Below are positions 50,672-60,815 of a stretch of DNA of 64,000 nt, piece by piece. Below the pieces are notes generated by a model. The model was given only the letters and a program-made list of their open reading frames with translations, did not search any database and was not told where the DNA came from. The position numbers were made by a program, and so were the translations under genes. The DNA comes from Serratia odorifera (GTDB lineage: Bacteria; Pseudomonadota; Gammaproteobacteria; Enterobacterales; Enterobacteriaceae): the NCBI RefSeq assembly GCF_900635445.1, contig NZ_LR134117.1:2976001-3040000 (forward strand), written 5' to 3'. Every line of letters begins with the position of its first letter. Position 1 is the first letter of the stretch.

Positions 50672-51756
50672 ATGGCAGGCAACAGTATTGGACAGTTATT
50701 CCGCGTCACTACATTCGGTGAATCGCACGGTGTGGCGCTGGGATGTATCGTTGACGGCGTGCCACCGGGCATTCCGCTGACCGAAGAAGATTTGCAGCAT
50801 GACCTGGACCGCCGCCGTCCGGGCACCTCGCGCTATACCACCCAACGTCGCGAGCCGGATCGGGTGCGCATTCTTTCCGGCGTGTTCGACGGCGTCACCA
50901 CCGGCACCAGCATTGGGCTGCTGATCGAAAATACCGACCAACGCTCGCAGGATTACGGTGCTATCAAGGATCTGTTCCGTCCGGGGCATGCGGATTATAC
51001 CTATGAACAAAAATATGGCGTGCGCGACTATCGTGGCGGCGGCCGTTCTTCGGCACGAGAAACCGCGATGCGCGTGGCGGCAGGGGCGATCGCCAAAAAA
51101 TACCTCGAACTGAAGTTTGGCGTAAAAGTTCGCGGCTATCTGGCGCAGATCGGTGACGTAACCTGCGAGCTGAAAGATTGGAGCAGGTTGAGCAGAACCC
51201 GTTCTTCTGCCCGGACCCGGACAAGCTGGAAGCGTTGGACGAACTGATGCGCGCACTGAAGAAAGAGGGGGACTCCATCGGCGCCAAAGTCAGCGTAATG
51301 GCCGAAAACGTGCCTGTCGGCCTTGGCGAGCCGGTGTTTGACCGTCTGGATGCCGATCTGGCGCATGCGCTAATGAGCATCAACGCGGTGAAAGGCGTCG
51401 AAATCGGCGACGGGTTTGCCGTGGTCAGCAAGCGCGGCAGTGAAAACCGCGATGAAATTACCCCGCAAGGCTTCCAGAGCAACCATGCCGGCGGCATCCT
51501 CGGCGGCATCAGCAGCGGTCAACCGGTTATCGCGCATCTGGCGTTGAAACCCACCTCCAGCATTATGGTGCCGGGCCGCACCATCAACCGCCAGGGTGAA
51601 GCGGTCGAAATGGTGACTCGCGGTCGCCACGATCCCTGTGTCGGTATCCGGGCGGTGCCGATCGCCGAGGCGATGATGGCGATCGTGCTGATGGACCATC
51701 TGCTGCGCCAGCGGGCGCAAAACGGTGACGTGGTGTCCGACGTACCGCGTTGGTAA
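50672..51756 (+). pseudogene. aroC: Chorismate synthase AroC, frame broken once
   Basis: FMN-dependent last enzyme of the shikimate pathway, supplying chorismate for aromatic amino acids and enterobactin. Signatures: [78 protein letters not shown] missing base near 51184 breaks the frame at [12 protein letters not shown]. Restoring it gives 361 residues, identical to E. coli. Such a gene is essential for prototrophy, so a sequencing error is likely. Confidence 0.93.
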
Positions 51757-51787
51757 CACGGGATTTCGCAATCGGGTGACGATAACA

Positions 51788-52615
51788 ATGAAAAAATGGA
51801 TGTTGGGCCTGGCGGCCCTGATGGCATCGGGGTCCGCGCTGGCCTTGACACCGTGGCAGCAAATCTCGCATCCGGTGGCCGGTTCGGCGCAGGCGATCGG
51901 CGGCTTTGCCAATGGGTGCATTATCGGCGCGCAGCCGTTGCCGTTGAACGCGGCGGATTATCAGGTCATGCGTCAGGACCAGCGACGTTATTTCGGTCAC
52001 CCGGATCTGCTGGCGTTTATCCAGCGTCTCGGTAATCAGGCCAGCCAGCAACGGCTGGGCACGGTATTGATCGGCGACATGGCGATGCCGGCCGGCGGGC
52101 GCTTCAGCAGCGGCCATGCCAGCCATCAGTCGGGACTGGACGTCGATATCTGGCTGCAATTGCCACGCCAGCGCTGGAGTTCGCAGCAACTGCTCAAACC
52201 GCAACCGATCGATTTGGTGAGCGGTGACGGCAAGCGCGTACGCGACAGCCAGTGGCAGCCGCAAATCGCCTCGTTGATTAAACTGGCGGCGCAGGACAGA
52301 GAAGTGACGCGCATCTTCGTCAACCCGGCGATCAAGCAGCGGTTGTGCGACGACGCGGGCAGCGATCGCGCCTGGCTGCACAAAGTGCGTCCGTGGTTCG
52401 GCCATCGTGCGCATATGCACGTGCGCTTGAGTTGCCCGCCGGACAGTCTGGAATGCAAGGATCAGGATCCGCCACCGGCCGGAGATGGCTGCGGCGCTGA
52501 ATTAGCCAGTTGGTTCGAGCCGCATCAGCCAAGCGCGAAGCCGGGTAAACCGGTAGTGCCGCCGTTGCCGCCGTCTTGTCAGGCGTTGTTGGATAATCAT
52601 TTCGCTGCGGAATAA
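51788..52615 (+). CDS. mepA: Penicillin-insensitive murein endopeptidase MepA
   Basis: 275-residue periplasmic zinc endopeptidase (E. coli 274) cutting D-Ala-mDAP crosslinks. Signal peptide [19 protein letters not shown]; zinc ligands in [12 protein letters not shown] and HRAHMHVR; C-terminal [13 protein letters not shown]. Start at 51788 by signal peptide. Follows aroC as in E. coli. Confidence 0.95.
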   Translation: MKKWMLGLAALMASGSALALTPWQQISHPVAGSAQAIGGFANGCIIGAQPLPLNAADYQVMRQDQRRYFGHPDLLAFIQRLGNQASQQRLGTVLIGDMAMPAGGRFSSGHASHQSGLDVDIWLQLPRQRWSSQQLLKPQPIDLVSGDGKRVRDSQWQPQIASLIKLAAQDREVTRIFVNPAIKQRLCDDAGSDRAWLHKVRPWFGHRAHMHVRLSCPPDSLECKDQDPPPAGDGCGAELASWFEPHQPSAKPGKPVVPPLPPSCQALLDNHFAAE

Positions 52616-52618
52616 AAA

Positions 52619-53419
52619 ATGGATTGGTTTATGGTCGGCCCCGAAATGCTCGGGGCGTTGTTTGCCGTGGCATTACTGGCAGGGTTTATTGACTCCATCG
52701 CCGGCGGTGGCGGTCTGCTGACCGTACCGGTGTTGCTGGCGGTGGGGGTTCCCCCGGCGGAAGCGCTGGCCACCAATAAATTGCAGTCGGTGGGCGGGTC
52801 GTTCTCCGCCAGTTTGTATTTCATCCGCCGCAAAGCGGTCAATCTCAACGATCAGAAACTGACCATTCTGCTGACGCTGCTCGGTTCGATAGCGGGCGCG
52901 ATCCTGGTACAGCATATGCGTGCCGATCTGCTGCGCCAGATGTTGCCACTGTTGGTGATTGGCATCGGGCTGTATTTCCTGCTGACGCCACGTTTGGGGG
53001 AAAGCGATCGTCAGCGCCGCCTGAGTGCGCTGCCGTTTGGGCTGGTGGCGGGCGGCTGCGTCGGTTTTTACGACGGCTTTTTCGGCCCTGGCGCCGGCTC
53101 GTTCTACGCGCTGGCTTACGTCACGCTGTGTGGTTTCAATCTGGCGAAATCCACCGCACATGCCAAAGTGCTTAATTTCACCTCCAACTTCGGCAGCCTG
53201 ATATTTTTTATCATGGGCGGCAAAGTACTGTGGGGGATCGGCCTGGTGATGCTGGTCGGGCAGGTGCTGGGCGCGCGCATTGGCGCACATATGGTACTGA
53301 CGCGCGGGCAGAAGCTGATTCGACCAATGATCGTTATCGTTTCGCTGATTATGAGCCTGAAATTGCTGTACGATAATCACGGCGTGGAAATCCAGCGCTG
53401 GTTGTCGATGCATTTTTAA
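52619..53419 (+). CDS. yfcA: TSUP-family membrane transporter YfcA
   Basis: 266-residue inner-membrane protein of the sulfite-exporter TauE/SafE family, about eight helices. Signature LAGFIDSIAGGGGLLTVP and its repeat VGFYDGFFGPGAGSFYALA. Substrate unknown. The start lies 3 bp after the mepA stop with a poor ribosome site (GCGGAA), so translation may be coupled; an ATG at 52631 is possible. Confidence 0.92.
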   Translation: MDWFMVGPEMLGALFAVALLAGFIDSIAGGGGLLTVPVLLAVGVPPAEALATNKLQSVGGSFSASLYFIRRKAVNLNDQKLTILLTLLGSIAGAILVQHMRADLLRQMLPLLVIGIGLYFLLTPRLGESDRQRRLSALPFGLVAGGCVGFYDGFFGPGAGSFYALAYVTLCGFNLAKSTAHAKVLNFTSNFGSLIFFIMGGKVLWGIGLVMLVGQVLGARIGAHMVLTRGQKLIRPMIVIVSLIMSLKLLYDNHGVEIQRWLSMHF

Positions 53420-53484
53420 CAAGCCAAAACAGCACTGAAGTGGAATAATTACCACTCTATTTTTGTGGTTATCGGGTTTTACCT

Positions 53485-54042
53485 ATGTCAGACGTACAAA
53501 ACACACACCAATATACTGACCTGATTGATATTTTTAACCGCTGTTTCAGCGACGATTATCAAACGCGCCTGGTCAAGGGCGACGACGAGCCGATCTATCT
53601 GCCGGCGGACCAGCAGTTGCCGTATCACCGTATCGTATTTGCCCACGGCTTTTACGCCAGCGGCCTGCACGAGATTTCCCACTGGTGTATTGCCGGTGAC
53701 GAGCGGCGCAAACAGGTGGATTTCGGCTATTGGTATTGCCCTGATGGGCGCGACGCGCAGACGCAAAGCGAATTTGAAGCGGTAGAAGTCAAGCCACAGG
53801 CATTGGAATGGATGTTCTGCGTCGCCGCAGGCTTTCCGTTCAACGTCAGCTGCGACAATCTGAACGGTGATTGCGAGCCGGATCGGATCGCGTTCCAGCG
53901 AAAAGTGCGTCAACGGGTGCTGGAACTGCTGGAAAAAGGCATACCCACACGACCGGCGCGCTTTATTCAGGCGTTACAATCGTTTTACAATACGCCACCG
54001 CTGGTGGCAGAGCATTTTCCGTATCCGGAAGATCTCAACTGA
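53485..54042 (+). CDS. epmC: Elongation factor P hydroxylase EpmC (YfcM)
   Basis: 185-residue enzyme hydroxylating the beta-lysyl-lysine on EF-P. The metal site HEISHW (HExxH type) lies in ASGLHEISHWCIAGDERR, followed by QVDFGYWYCPDGRD. Same gene order as E. coli (yfcA-epmC-yfcL). Confidence 0.95.
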   Translation: MSDVQNTHQYTDLIDIFNRCFSDDYQTRLVKGDDEPIYLPADQQLPYHRIVFAHGFYASGLHEISHWCIAGDERRKQVDFGYWYCPDGRDAQTQSEFEAVEVKPQALEWMFCVAAGFPFNVSCDNLNGDCEPDRIAFQRKVRQRVLELLEKGIPTRPARFIQALQSFYNTPPLVAEHFPYPEDLN

Positions 54043-54073
54043 TGTTGCCGCTTTAATTGAATGAGGAAAAGCA

Positions 54074-54355
54074 ATGATCGCTGAATTCGAAGCGCGCATT
54101 TTGGCGCTGATTGATGACATGGTAGACCACGCCAGTGACGATGAACTGTTTGCCGGTGGCTACCTGCGCGGTCATCTGACCCTGGCGGTGGCTGAAGCGG
54201 AAGAAAACGGTGAGCATAGCGCCGAAGGGCTGAAAGTCCGGGTGGAGCACAGCCTGCACCAGGCGATTCGTGCCGGTGAGCTTTCGCCACCGGATCAGGC
54301 GCTGGTTGAAGGCATGTGGGAAAACCTGTACCAGACCGCGCTGGCCAACGCCTGA
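54074..54355 (+). CDS. yfcL: YfcL family protein
   Basis: 93-residue small acidic cytoplasmic protein of unknown function, beginning [38 protein letters not shown] text conserved in enterobacteria. ATG preceded by GAGGAAAAG. Follows epmC by 31 bp and may be co-transcribed. Confidence 0.9.
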   Translation: MIAEFEARILALIDDMVDHASDDELFAGGYLRGHLTLAVAEAEENGEHSAEGLKVRVEHSLHQAIRAGELSPPDQALVEGMWENLYQTALANA

Positions 54356-54364
54356 CCGGCGCTT

Positions 54365-54399
54365 TCCTCTCACGCCCGGTCTGCCAGGGCGTGAGAGGA
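54365..54399. terminator. Strong hairpin between convergent yfcL and mnmC
   Basis: Perfect 13-bp stem TCCTCTCACGCCC/GGGCGTGAGAGGA with a 9-nt loop. No clear T tract on the plus strand. Confidence 0.65.
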
Positions 54400-54416
54400 A
54401 GGGGAGACAATAGCCC

Positions 54417-56439
54417 TTATACCGGACGCCCCTTCAGTAATTTTCTCACCCACATGCGGTTTGGATTCAACGCCGCCAGCACGTCACCCTCACCCGGCAA
54501 CGGTTCGCCAAACATCTGCGCCACCAGAATCTCCGCCGCCAGCGGTGCGGAACACAATCCCCGTGAACCCAAAGCGCCCAGCATAAACAGATTTGGGTAG
54601 CTCGGTGCTTCGGCAATACTTTCTGCGCGTTGGCGCTGGCGTTGCAAATGCTGATACTGGGTCAGCGTTTGCGCATAATCCGGCACCGCGCCGACCATTG
54701 GCAAATGATCGCGTGACGCGCAGCGTACCCCGCAACGTGCCTGTCGATCGCTGACGTCTACCTGTTGCGTCCAGCTTTGTTCGGGCAGACAGCGCAGCAG
54801 ACGTGCGCGATTTTCCTGTTGTTCCGTTTCACGATAGTCGCTGGCAGTGTCGCCGCGTTGATAACTGGCGCCGATGCAATGTTGCTGATTACGCGGGTTC
54901 AGCGGTGTCAGATAGCCCTCATAACACAGTACCTGTTTCAATTGACCGAGCGCTGGCGCAGTGGGGATATGCGACACCTGTCCACGTACGGCGACAACCG
55001 GCAGCGCGGCGGTAAACGGCAAATTGGGCAGTTGATGACCGTTGGCCAGGATCACGCTGGCATGCTGCGACGTCACGCCGTTACCGAAGGCCAGTTGCCA
55101 GCCGACGCTGGACGGCGTCAGACCGTCGAGCCGGTGGCGATAGTGACACACCAGCCCCTGCTGCTCGGCAAAGGCAATGGCGTTGCGGGTCAGTTCGGCC
55201 GGGCACAGCCAGCCGCCTTGCGGATAGTTGATACCGGCAAACCCGCTATCCACGCCGCACAATGCGCTGAGCGTGGCGCGGTCGGCGGCAAATGCCAGTG
55301 CGTCTGGCCACTCCGGTCGCCAGCATGTTGGCGATTTTGCCGGCGCTTTTGTCGTCATAGCCCAACTGGGTGACGCCGCACCAGTGATGATCGAATTCAA
55401 TGCCCTGTTTGGCCAGCATGTCATACAGTCGGCGTGCGAATGGGAAAGCGGCGCTGAAAAAACGCTCCAGTGGGTCATTGCGGCCATTGAGCAATGGGTA
55501 CAGCGCACCCTGGCGATTGCCGGAGGCGCCTGCCGCCGGCGCGTCGTCGGCGCAGTACAGCGTGACCCTGGCACCGCGGCGTAGCAGGGCCAGCGCGATG
55601 AGGGCGCTGGCGATGCCGCCGCCGATCAGCGCAACCTCGTCGACCCTTGCGGCTGCGGGGCGACTGTACCAGGGCGTCGGGTTGCTGGCGGGGGGCGTTT
55701 CGGCCGCCAGTGTGCCGATCAGCATTTCGCGTTTTTGGCCAAAGCCCTTGCTGCGCGTCACTTCAAACCCGGCCTGTTGCAAACCGCGGCGCACAAACCC
55801 GGCGGCGGTGAACGTGGCGAAACTGCCCTGCGGGCGGGCAAAACGCGCCATGGCATCAAACAGTTGCTCGCTCCACATTTCCGGGTTTTTGGCCGGCGCG
55901 AAGCCATCAAGGAACCAGGCGTCTACCTGATTGTCCATGCTGTGGTCAAAATGCGGCAGCAGCGCGTTGACGTCGCCAAACCACAGATCGAGCGTAACGC
56001 GGCCGTCGGCCAGCAGCAGCCGGTGACAGCCGGGCAACGGCAGCGGCCACTGGGCGCGCAATTGCTCGGCATACGGCGCCAACTCCGGCCAGCGCGCGTG
56101 TGCCGCGGCGAGATCCGCCGGTTGCAGCGGGAACTTTTCAAAACTGATGAAGTGCAGACGTTGCAGCGTGGCGTCCGGCGCGGCGCGGTGGAAGCGGTCA
56201 AATGCCTGCCACAGCGTCAGGAAATTAAGCCCGGTGCCAAAGCCGGTTTCCGCAACGATAAACAGCGCGCGCGGGTGCTCGGCGAAACGGGCAGGCAGCC
56301 GATTGCCGTTAAGAAAGACGTAACGGGTTTCTTCCAGCCCATCCTGATTGGAAAAATAGACGTCATCAAACTGTTTCGAAACAGGTGTACCTTGTTCGTT
56401 CCAGGATAATGCGGCGGTTTGGATGGGGGCGTGGCTCAC
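54417..56439 (-). pseudogene. mnmC: tRNA 5-methylaminomethyl-2-thiouridine enzyme MnmC, frame broken once
   Basis: Bifunctional enzyme completing mnm5s2U34 in tRNA. The N-terminal SAM methyltransferase has [34 protein letters not shown] and [17 protein letters not shown]. The C-terminal FAD oxidoreductase has [33 protein letters not shown] and [18 protein letters not shown]. An extra base near 55317 shifts frame between MLA and [12 protein letters not shown] at 56439 gives the family-like N-terminus; a TTG at 56460 is the alternative. Corrected length 673 (E. coli 668). Confidence 0.9.
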
Positions 56440-56526
56440 GGTCAGTTGCTCATAATTCAAGGGGGTGACGCGATTCTAACGGCGCTGGCGCTGCGGCGCA
56501 AACTGGATCAGAATTACACTGAAAAA

Positions 56527-56543
56527 CGCTGATCGGACTTGTT
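56527..56543 (+). promoter_or_regulatory. FadR activator box upstream of fabB
   Basis: The 17-mer ends CTGATCGGACTTGTT, matching the FadR consensus core CTGGTCnGACnnGTT with one mismatch and the remembered E. coli fabA/fabB sites. FadR activates fabB in E. coli. Confidence 0.7.
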
Positions 56544-56545
56544 CG

Positions 56546-56561
56546 GCGTACAACTGTACGC
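56546..56561 (+). promoter_or_regulatory. FabR operator upstream of fabB
   Basis: GCGTACAACTGTACGC is a near-perfect palindrome of the FabR type, placed 3 bp after the FadR box as in E. coli fabB and fabA. Confidence 0.75.
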
Positions 56562-56611
56562 TAGAGTGCGATGCAAAATCCCGAAAGCAACAATTGTGGA
56601 AGAGGTATTGA

Positions 56612-57826
56612 ATGAAACGTGCAGTGATTACTGGCCTGGGAATCGTCTCCAGCATTGGTAACAACCAGCAGGAGGTCCTGGCGAGCCTGCGGGAAGGACG
56701 TTCTGGGATCACTTTCTCCCAGGAACTGAAAGATTCCGGCATGCGTAGTCACGTATGGGGTGATGTTAAACTGGACACGACCGGTCTTATCGATCGTAAA
56801 GTGATGCGCTTCATGAGCGATGCGTCAGTTTATGCCTTTCTTTCCATGGAAGAAGCCATCAAGGATTCCGGCCTGGCCGCCGATCAGGTTTCTAACGAAC
56901 GCACCGGCCTGGTAGTAGGTTCTGGCGGTGGTTCGCCACGTAACCAGGTTGCCGGTTCCGACGGTATGCGCGCCAAGGGGCTGCGCGGCGTGGGGCCGTA
57001 TATGGTGACCAAGGCCATGGCATCCGGCGTTTCTGCCTGTCTGGCGACGCCGTTCAAAATCCGTGGCGTTAACTACTCGATCAGCTCTGCCTGCGCCACT
57101 TCGGCACACTGTATCGGCCATGCGGTTGAGCTGATTCAACTGGGCAAGCAGGACGTGGTGTTTGCCGGCGGCGGTGAAGAACTGTGCTGGGAAATGGCTT
57201 GTGAGTTCGATGCGATGGGCGCACTGTCCACCAGCTACAACGACACGCCAGAAAAAGCCTCCCGTACCTACGACGCAGCGCGTGACGGTTTCGTCATCGC
57301 CGGCGGCGGCGGCATGGTAGTGGTTGAAGAACTGGAACACGCTCTGGCGCGCGGTGCGCATATCTATGCGGAAATCGTCGGCTATGGCGCGACCTCCGAT
57401 GGCGCCGACATGGTTGCTCCATCAGGCGAAGGCGCGGTGCGTTGCATGCGCATGGCAATGCAGGATCTGGACACGCCGATCGATTACATCAACGTACACG
57501 GCACCTCTACGCCGGTTGGCGATGTCAAGGAACTGGGCGCGATCCGTGAAGTGTTCGGCGACACCACCCCGGCCATCTCGTCCACCAAGGCGATGACCGG
57601 TCACTCGCTGGGTGCGGCAGGCGTGCAGGAAGCCATCTACAGCCTGTTGATGGTTGAGCATGGCTTTATTGCGCCTAGCATCAACATCGATAATCTGGAC
57701 GAAAAAGCGGCTGGCATGGACATCGTGACTCAGCCAACCGAGCGTGCGCTGACTACCGTCATGTCTAACAGCTTCGGTTTTGGTGGTACCAACGCCACGC
57801 TGGTGATGCGTAAACTGGCTAAATAA
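56612..57826 (+). CDS. fabB: 3-oxoacyl-ACP synthase I FabB
   Basis: 404 residues (E. coli 406). Elongating condensing enzyme, essential for unsaturated fatty acid synthesis. Active-site Cys in [15 protein letters not shown], His in [11 protein letters not shown] and [11 protein letters not shown]-terminal [13 protein letters not shown]. Under FadR and FabR boxes, so saturated/unsaturated balance control is conserved. Divergent from mnmC. Confidence 0.97.
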   Translation: MKRAVITGLGIVSSIGNNQQEVLASLREGRSGITFSQELKDSGMRSHVWGDVKLDTTGLIDRKVMRFMSDASVYAFLSMEEAIKDSGLAADQVSNERTGLVVGSGGGSPRNQVAGSDGMRAKGLRGVGPYMVTKAMASGVSACLATPFKIRGVNYSISSACATSAHCIGHAVELIQLGKQDVVFAGGGEELCWEMACEFDAMGALSTSYNDTPEKASRTYDAARDGFVIAGGGGMVVVEELEHALARGAHIYAEIVGYGATSDGADMVAPSGEGAVRCMRMAMQDLDTPIDYINVHGTSTPVGDVKELGAIREVFGDTTPAISSTKAMTGHSLGAAGVQEAIYSLLMVEHGFIAPSINIDNLDEKAAGMDIVTQPTERALTTVMSNSFGFGGTNATLVMRKLAK

Positions 57827-57851
57827 GCCGTTACAGCATCAATTGCCGATC

Positions 57852-57876
57852 AAGCCCGCGATAACGCGGGCTTTTT
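57852..57876 (+). terminator. fabB terminator
   Basis: AAGCCCGCG-ATAA-CGCGGGCTTTTT, 26 bp after the fabB stop. Confidence 0.85.
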
Positions 57877-58037
57877 ACTTTTCCCCCCCGTTGGCGGGCG
57901 GTTCAGAGTTTTCCCAAATCACCGCGCTAGCCACATCATCGATTCGTTCCCGTCATATTTGCGCATACAATAGGCAGGTAGCGTGATTATCGCTCGGCGT
58001 AGCGTTTACTAGTGATCGAACATTGAGGCAAAAAAGT

Positions 58038-58259
58038 ATGAAAAAGTTAATTGCGGTTGGGTTACTGTCGGCCGTTTTGGCCGGTTGCGCCACCAACTCA
58101 CCGTGCGTCCCGGTTTATGACGATCAGGGGCGACTGGTGCATACCAACACCTGCATGAAGGGCACCACGCAGGACAACTGGGAAACCGCGGGCGCAATCG
58201 CCGGTGGTGCCGCGGCCGTTGCCGGTCTGACGCTGGGTATTATTGCGTTGACCAAATAA
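58038..58259 (+). CDS. Small lipoprotein, glycine-rich tail, unknown
   Basis: 73 residues. Signal peptide MKKLIAVGLLSAVLAGC with a lipobox (LAGC), a short polar part with two cysteines (NSPCVPVYDDQGRLVHTNTC) and a C-terminal Gly/Ala-rich hydrophobic segment (GAIAGGAAAVAGLTLGIIALTK) resembling glycine-zipper helices. I do not recognise a named gene. Ser-2-type sorting (Ala-Thr after Cys) suggests the outer membrane. Confidence 0.8.
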   Translation: MKKLIAVGLLSAVLAGCATNSPCVPVYDDQGRLVHTNTCMKGTTQDNWETAGAIAGGAAAVAGLTLGIIALTK

Positions 58260-58269
58260 GGGCTGTCAG

Positions 58270-58304
58270 CAGCGTTCAATCCGGCATCGCAGGATTGAAC
58301 GCTG
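58270..58304 (+). terminator. Hairpin after the small lipoprotein
   Basis: 13-bp perfect stem CAGCGTTCAATCC/GGATTGAACGCTG with a 9-nt loop, 11 bp after the stop; weak T tract. Confidence 0.6.
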
Positions 58305-58378
58305 CGTTATATCGCCACCGCGGCATGTCCATCGTTGCCAAAAAGCGAGATAGACGGCGCGCCAGGCGATATACCAGA

Positions 58379-59410
58379 CTACTGCACCAGGAACGCCTTG
58401 AACTGCGGCGTCATCACGGCAGTGAAGCCGTTATCGGTTTTACCGATCAAATACACCGCCAGACCTTTCTCTTGCGCCAGTTTCAGCGCTTTTTCCGTTC
58501 CCAGTACCATCAAGCCGGTATCCCAGCCGTCGGCTTCCAGCGCGGTCGGTGCAATCACCGTGGCTGACACCAGTTGATGAACGATTGGCCGGCCGGTAGT
58601 CGGATCGATGACGTGCGAATAACGCTGGCCTTTCTGCTCGAAATAGTTGCGGTAACTGCCGGCGGTACTGATGCCGTAACCGTGCAAGTCCACCAGCGCC
58701 TGCACCGCGTTTTCGCGATCGGTCGGCTTCTGGATCGCCACCCGCCACGGCTTACCCTGGCCGTTCACCCCGCGAGACGATACCGCACCACCCACGGACA
58801 CCAGATAATTGGTAATGCCCTTGCGCGCCATCAATTTGACCAACTGGTCAACGCCGTAGCCTTCGCCGAGAGTGGAAAGGTCAACGTAGAGATCCGGCAA
58901 ATCCTTTTGCAGCCATTCGCCGCGCTGGTCAGCGATCAGTTTCAGGTGTTGCAGCCCGATGTCGTTCTTCGCCGCATCGATTTGCCGTTGGCTGGGGATG
59001 GTTACCGGTCGCTTGTCCGGGCCGAAGCCCCACAGATTCACCAGCGGGCCGACGGTGATATCCATTGCACCGCCGGTGTCACGGCCGATACGCTGGGCGG
59101 TGAGAATGATGTCGGCCATCCCTCGGGGGATCGGCTGAGGCTCGGCGCTGCGTGACTGGTTAAAGCGCGACAGCACCGAATTGGCACGATAGGTGGAGAT
59201 GTCGTCGTTGGCCTGTTCCAGCAGGGCGTCGATTTCCTGTTGCAACTGTTGGCGGCTTTCGCTCAACTGACCGCTGATTTTGACGCTGTAAAATGTACCC
59301 ATCGTTTTGCCGTCAATATCGAGCTGCGGGCGGGTTTCGGTGTCGTTACAGGCAGTCAGCAGGCCAAATGCGACGCTCAATAACAGGCCTTTGGCAAAAA
59401 AGTTGGCCAT
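58379..59410 (-). CDS. apbE: FAD:protein FMN transferase ApbE
   Basis: 343-residue periplasmic lipoprotein (lipobox LLTAC) that attaches FMN covalently to Thr of partner proteins such as Na+-NQR and Rnf subunits. Motifs: GTFYSVKISG, MDITVGPLVNLWGFGP, DLSTLGEGYGVDQLV, VSVGGAVSSRG, SHVIDPTTGRPI and LEADGWDTGLMVLG. Start at 59410 chosen from the signal peptide and AAGGA site; the upstream extension has none. Downstream of pepT on the same strand. Confidence 0.93.
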   Translation of the reverse strand: MANFFAKGLLLSVAFGLLTACNDTETRPQLDIDGKTMGTFYSVKISGQLSESRQQLQQEIDALLEQANDDISTYRANSVLSRFNQSRSAEPQPIPRGMADIILTAQRIGRDTGGAMDITVGPLVNLWGFGPDKRPVTIPSQRQIDAAKNDIGLQHLKLIADQRGEWLQKDLPDLYVDLSTLGEGYGVDQLVKLMARKGITNYLVSVGGAVSSRGVNGQGKPWRVAIQKPTDRENAVQALVDLHGYGISTAGSYRNYFEQKGQRYSHVIDPTTGRPIVHQLVSATVIAPTALEADGWDTGLMVLGTEKALKLAQEKGLAVYLIGKTDNGFTAVMTPQFKAFLVQ

Positions 59411-59528
59411 CGGAAAATCCTTTAACGTAAACAAGGGCGCTACAAATAGAGCAAAGCATGGCAAATGAAAAGGGCTGGCGGCAAAAATGTCTTTTGGCAT
59501 CACCAGCGGTGCCGCCGAGCGTCCTGGA

Positions 59529-60757
59529 CTACCTGGCTGCCAGCAGGCAAATGCTGCGGGTGACCTGATAGGATTTCACGAACGCGTTGACCGGCAGGAA
59601 TTCGAAGCGCGAATGGAAATTGTGTGCACCGGTAAAGTAGTTCGGTGTCAGCACGCCACGGCTGGACAGCGCCGCGCCGTCGGTACCGCCGCGCATCGGG
59701 ATCACCTTGGGCGGGATGCCGTGGGCCGCCAACGCGCCAAAATCAGGTTTATCGCCCGTTTATCCTCGCCAATCGAATTGCTGATGTTGCTGTAGATATC
59801 GCTAACGGCACAGCTGACTTTGGCGCGCGGGTAATTGGCCGCCACCTGCTGTACTACTGCGGCGAGTTTCGCTTTGCGGGCGTTGAAGGCGATTAAATCA
59901 AAGTCGCGGATCGAGACTTTCAGCGTGGCGTGGTTGGCATTGGCGGTAATATCGTTGAACCAGAAATAGCCTTCGCGGCCGTCGGTATGCTCCGGCGTGT
60001 CTTTGCTGTCAAAGTGATTGATGATGTCGGTTGCGACGCGGATCGGGTTAATCAGCACGTTTTTGGCCGACATCGGGTGGGCCGGGACCCCTTCGATATC
60101 AATCACCGCCGCGGCGGCATTAAAGTTCTCATACACCACTTCACCCAGTTCACAGCAGTCTATGGTATAGGCGAAATCCACTTCAAATCGCGCCAGATCC
60201 AACGCCTTGGCACCACGCAGACCGATCTCCTCGTCGGGCACAAACGCCACCACGATATCGCCGTGACGATCGGCGCTGGTCAGATTTGCCAGTAGCGTCA
60301 TCACTACCGTCACCGCAGCCTTATTGTCGGCACCCAGCACGCTGGTGCCGTCGCTGAAAATGATCTGCTGATCGCGATAGGGCAGAATTTCAGGGTGTTC
60401 GGCGGTACGCAGCCAGATGTCCTGCGTGGCGTTGAGGCACAAATCGTCACCGGTGAAGCGCAGCACCTGCGGGTGAATGTCCGGCGACAGGCCGACATCC
60501 ACGGTATCAATATGCGTAATGAAACCGATGCGCGGCGCGCCGGGCTGATTGCCGGGTTTGCGCGCGGTCACGGTGGCATGCTGGTCGATCTGCACCTGTT
60601 CCAACCCCAGTTGCGTCAGTTCTTCCGCCAGCAGCTGCGCCATATGATGCTGACCCGGGCTGCTCGGCAAGGTGGTTGCGGCGGCATCGCTCTGGCTGGA
60701 AATGGCCAGATAACGGAAAAAACGTTCGGTCAGTTGGTCGGCAATGGCACGGGTCAT
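59529..60757 (-). pseudogene. pepT: Peptidase T (tripeptide aminopeptidase), frame broken once
   Basis: Zinc M20-family aminopeptidase releasing N-terminal residues from tripeptides. Metal ligands in FITHIDTVDV, SVLGADNKAAV and AFVPDEEIG; FENFNAAA-like and ITANANHATLKVSIRDFD segments follow. A missing base near 59737 puts the last 66 residues (HGIPPKVIPMRGGTDGAALS, FTGAHNFHSRFEFLP with the final metal His) in another frame. Corrected length is 409 residues (E. coli PepT 408). ATG at 60757 has a GAGGA site. Confidence 0.88.
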
Positions 60758-60815
60758 GAGAGGTCCTCGCTGTGGATGTATTATGGTTTTAAAGCGAAAC
60801 GGCGGCGTTGTCCAT

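Noticed and set aside
51584..52420. Minus-strand frame of 278 codons opposite aroC and mepA
   Set aside because: It spans two real genes on the other strand and has antisense-type composition.
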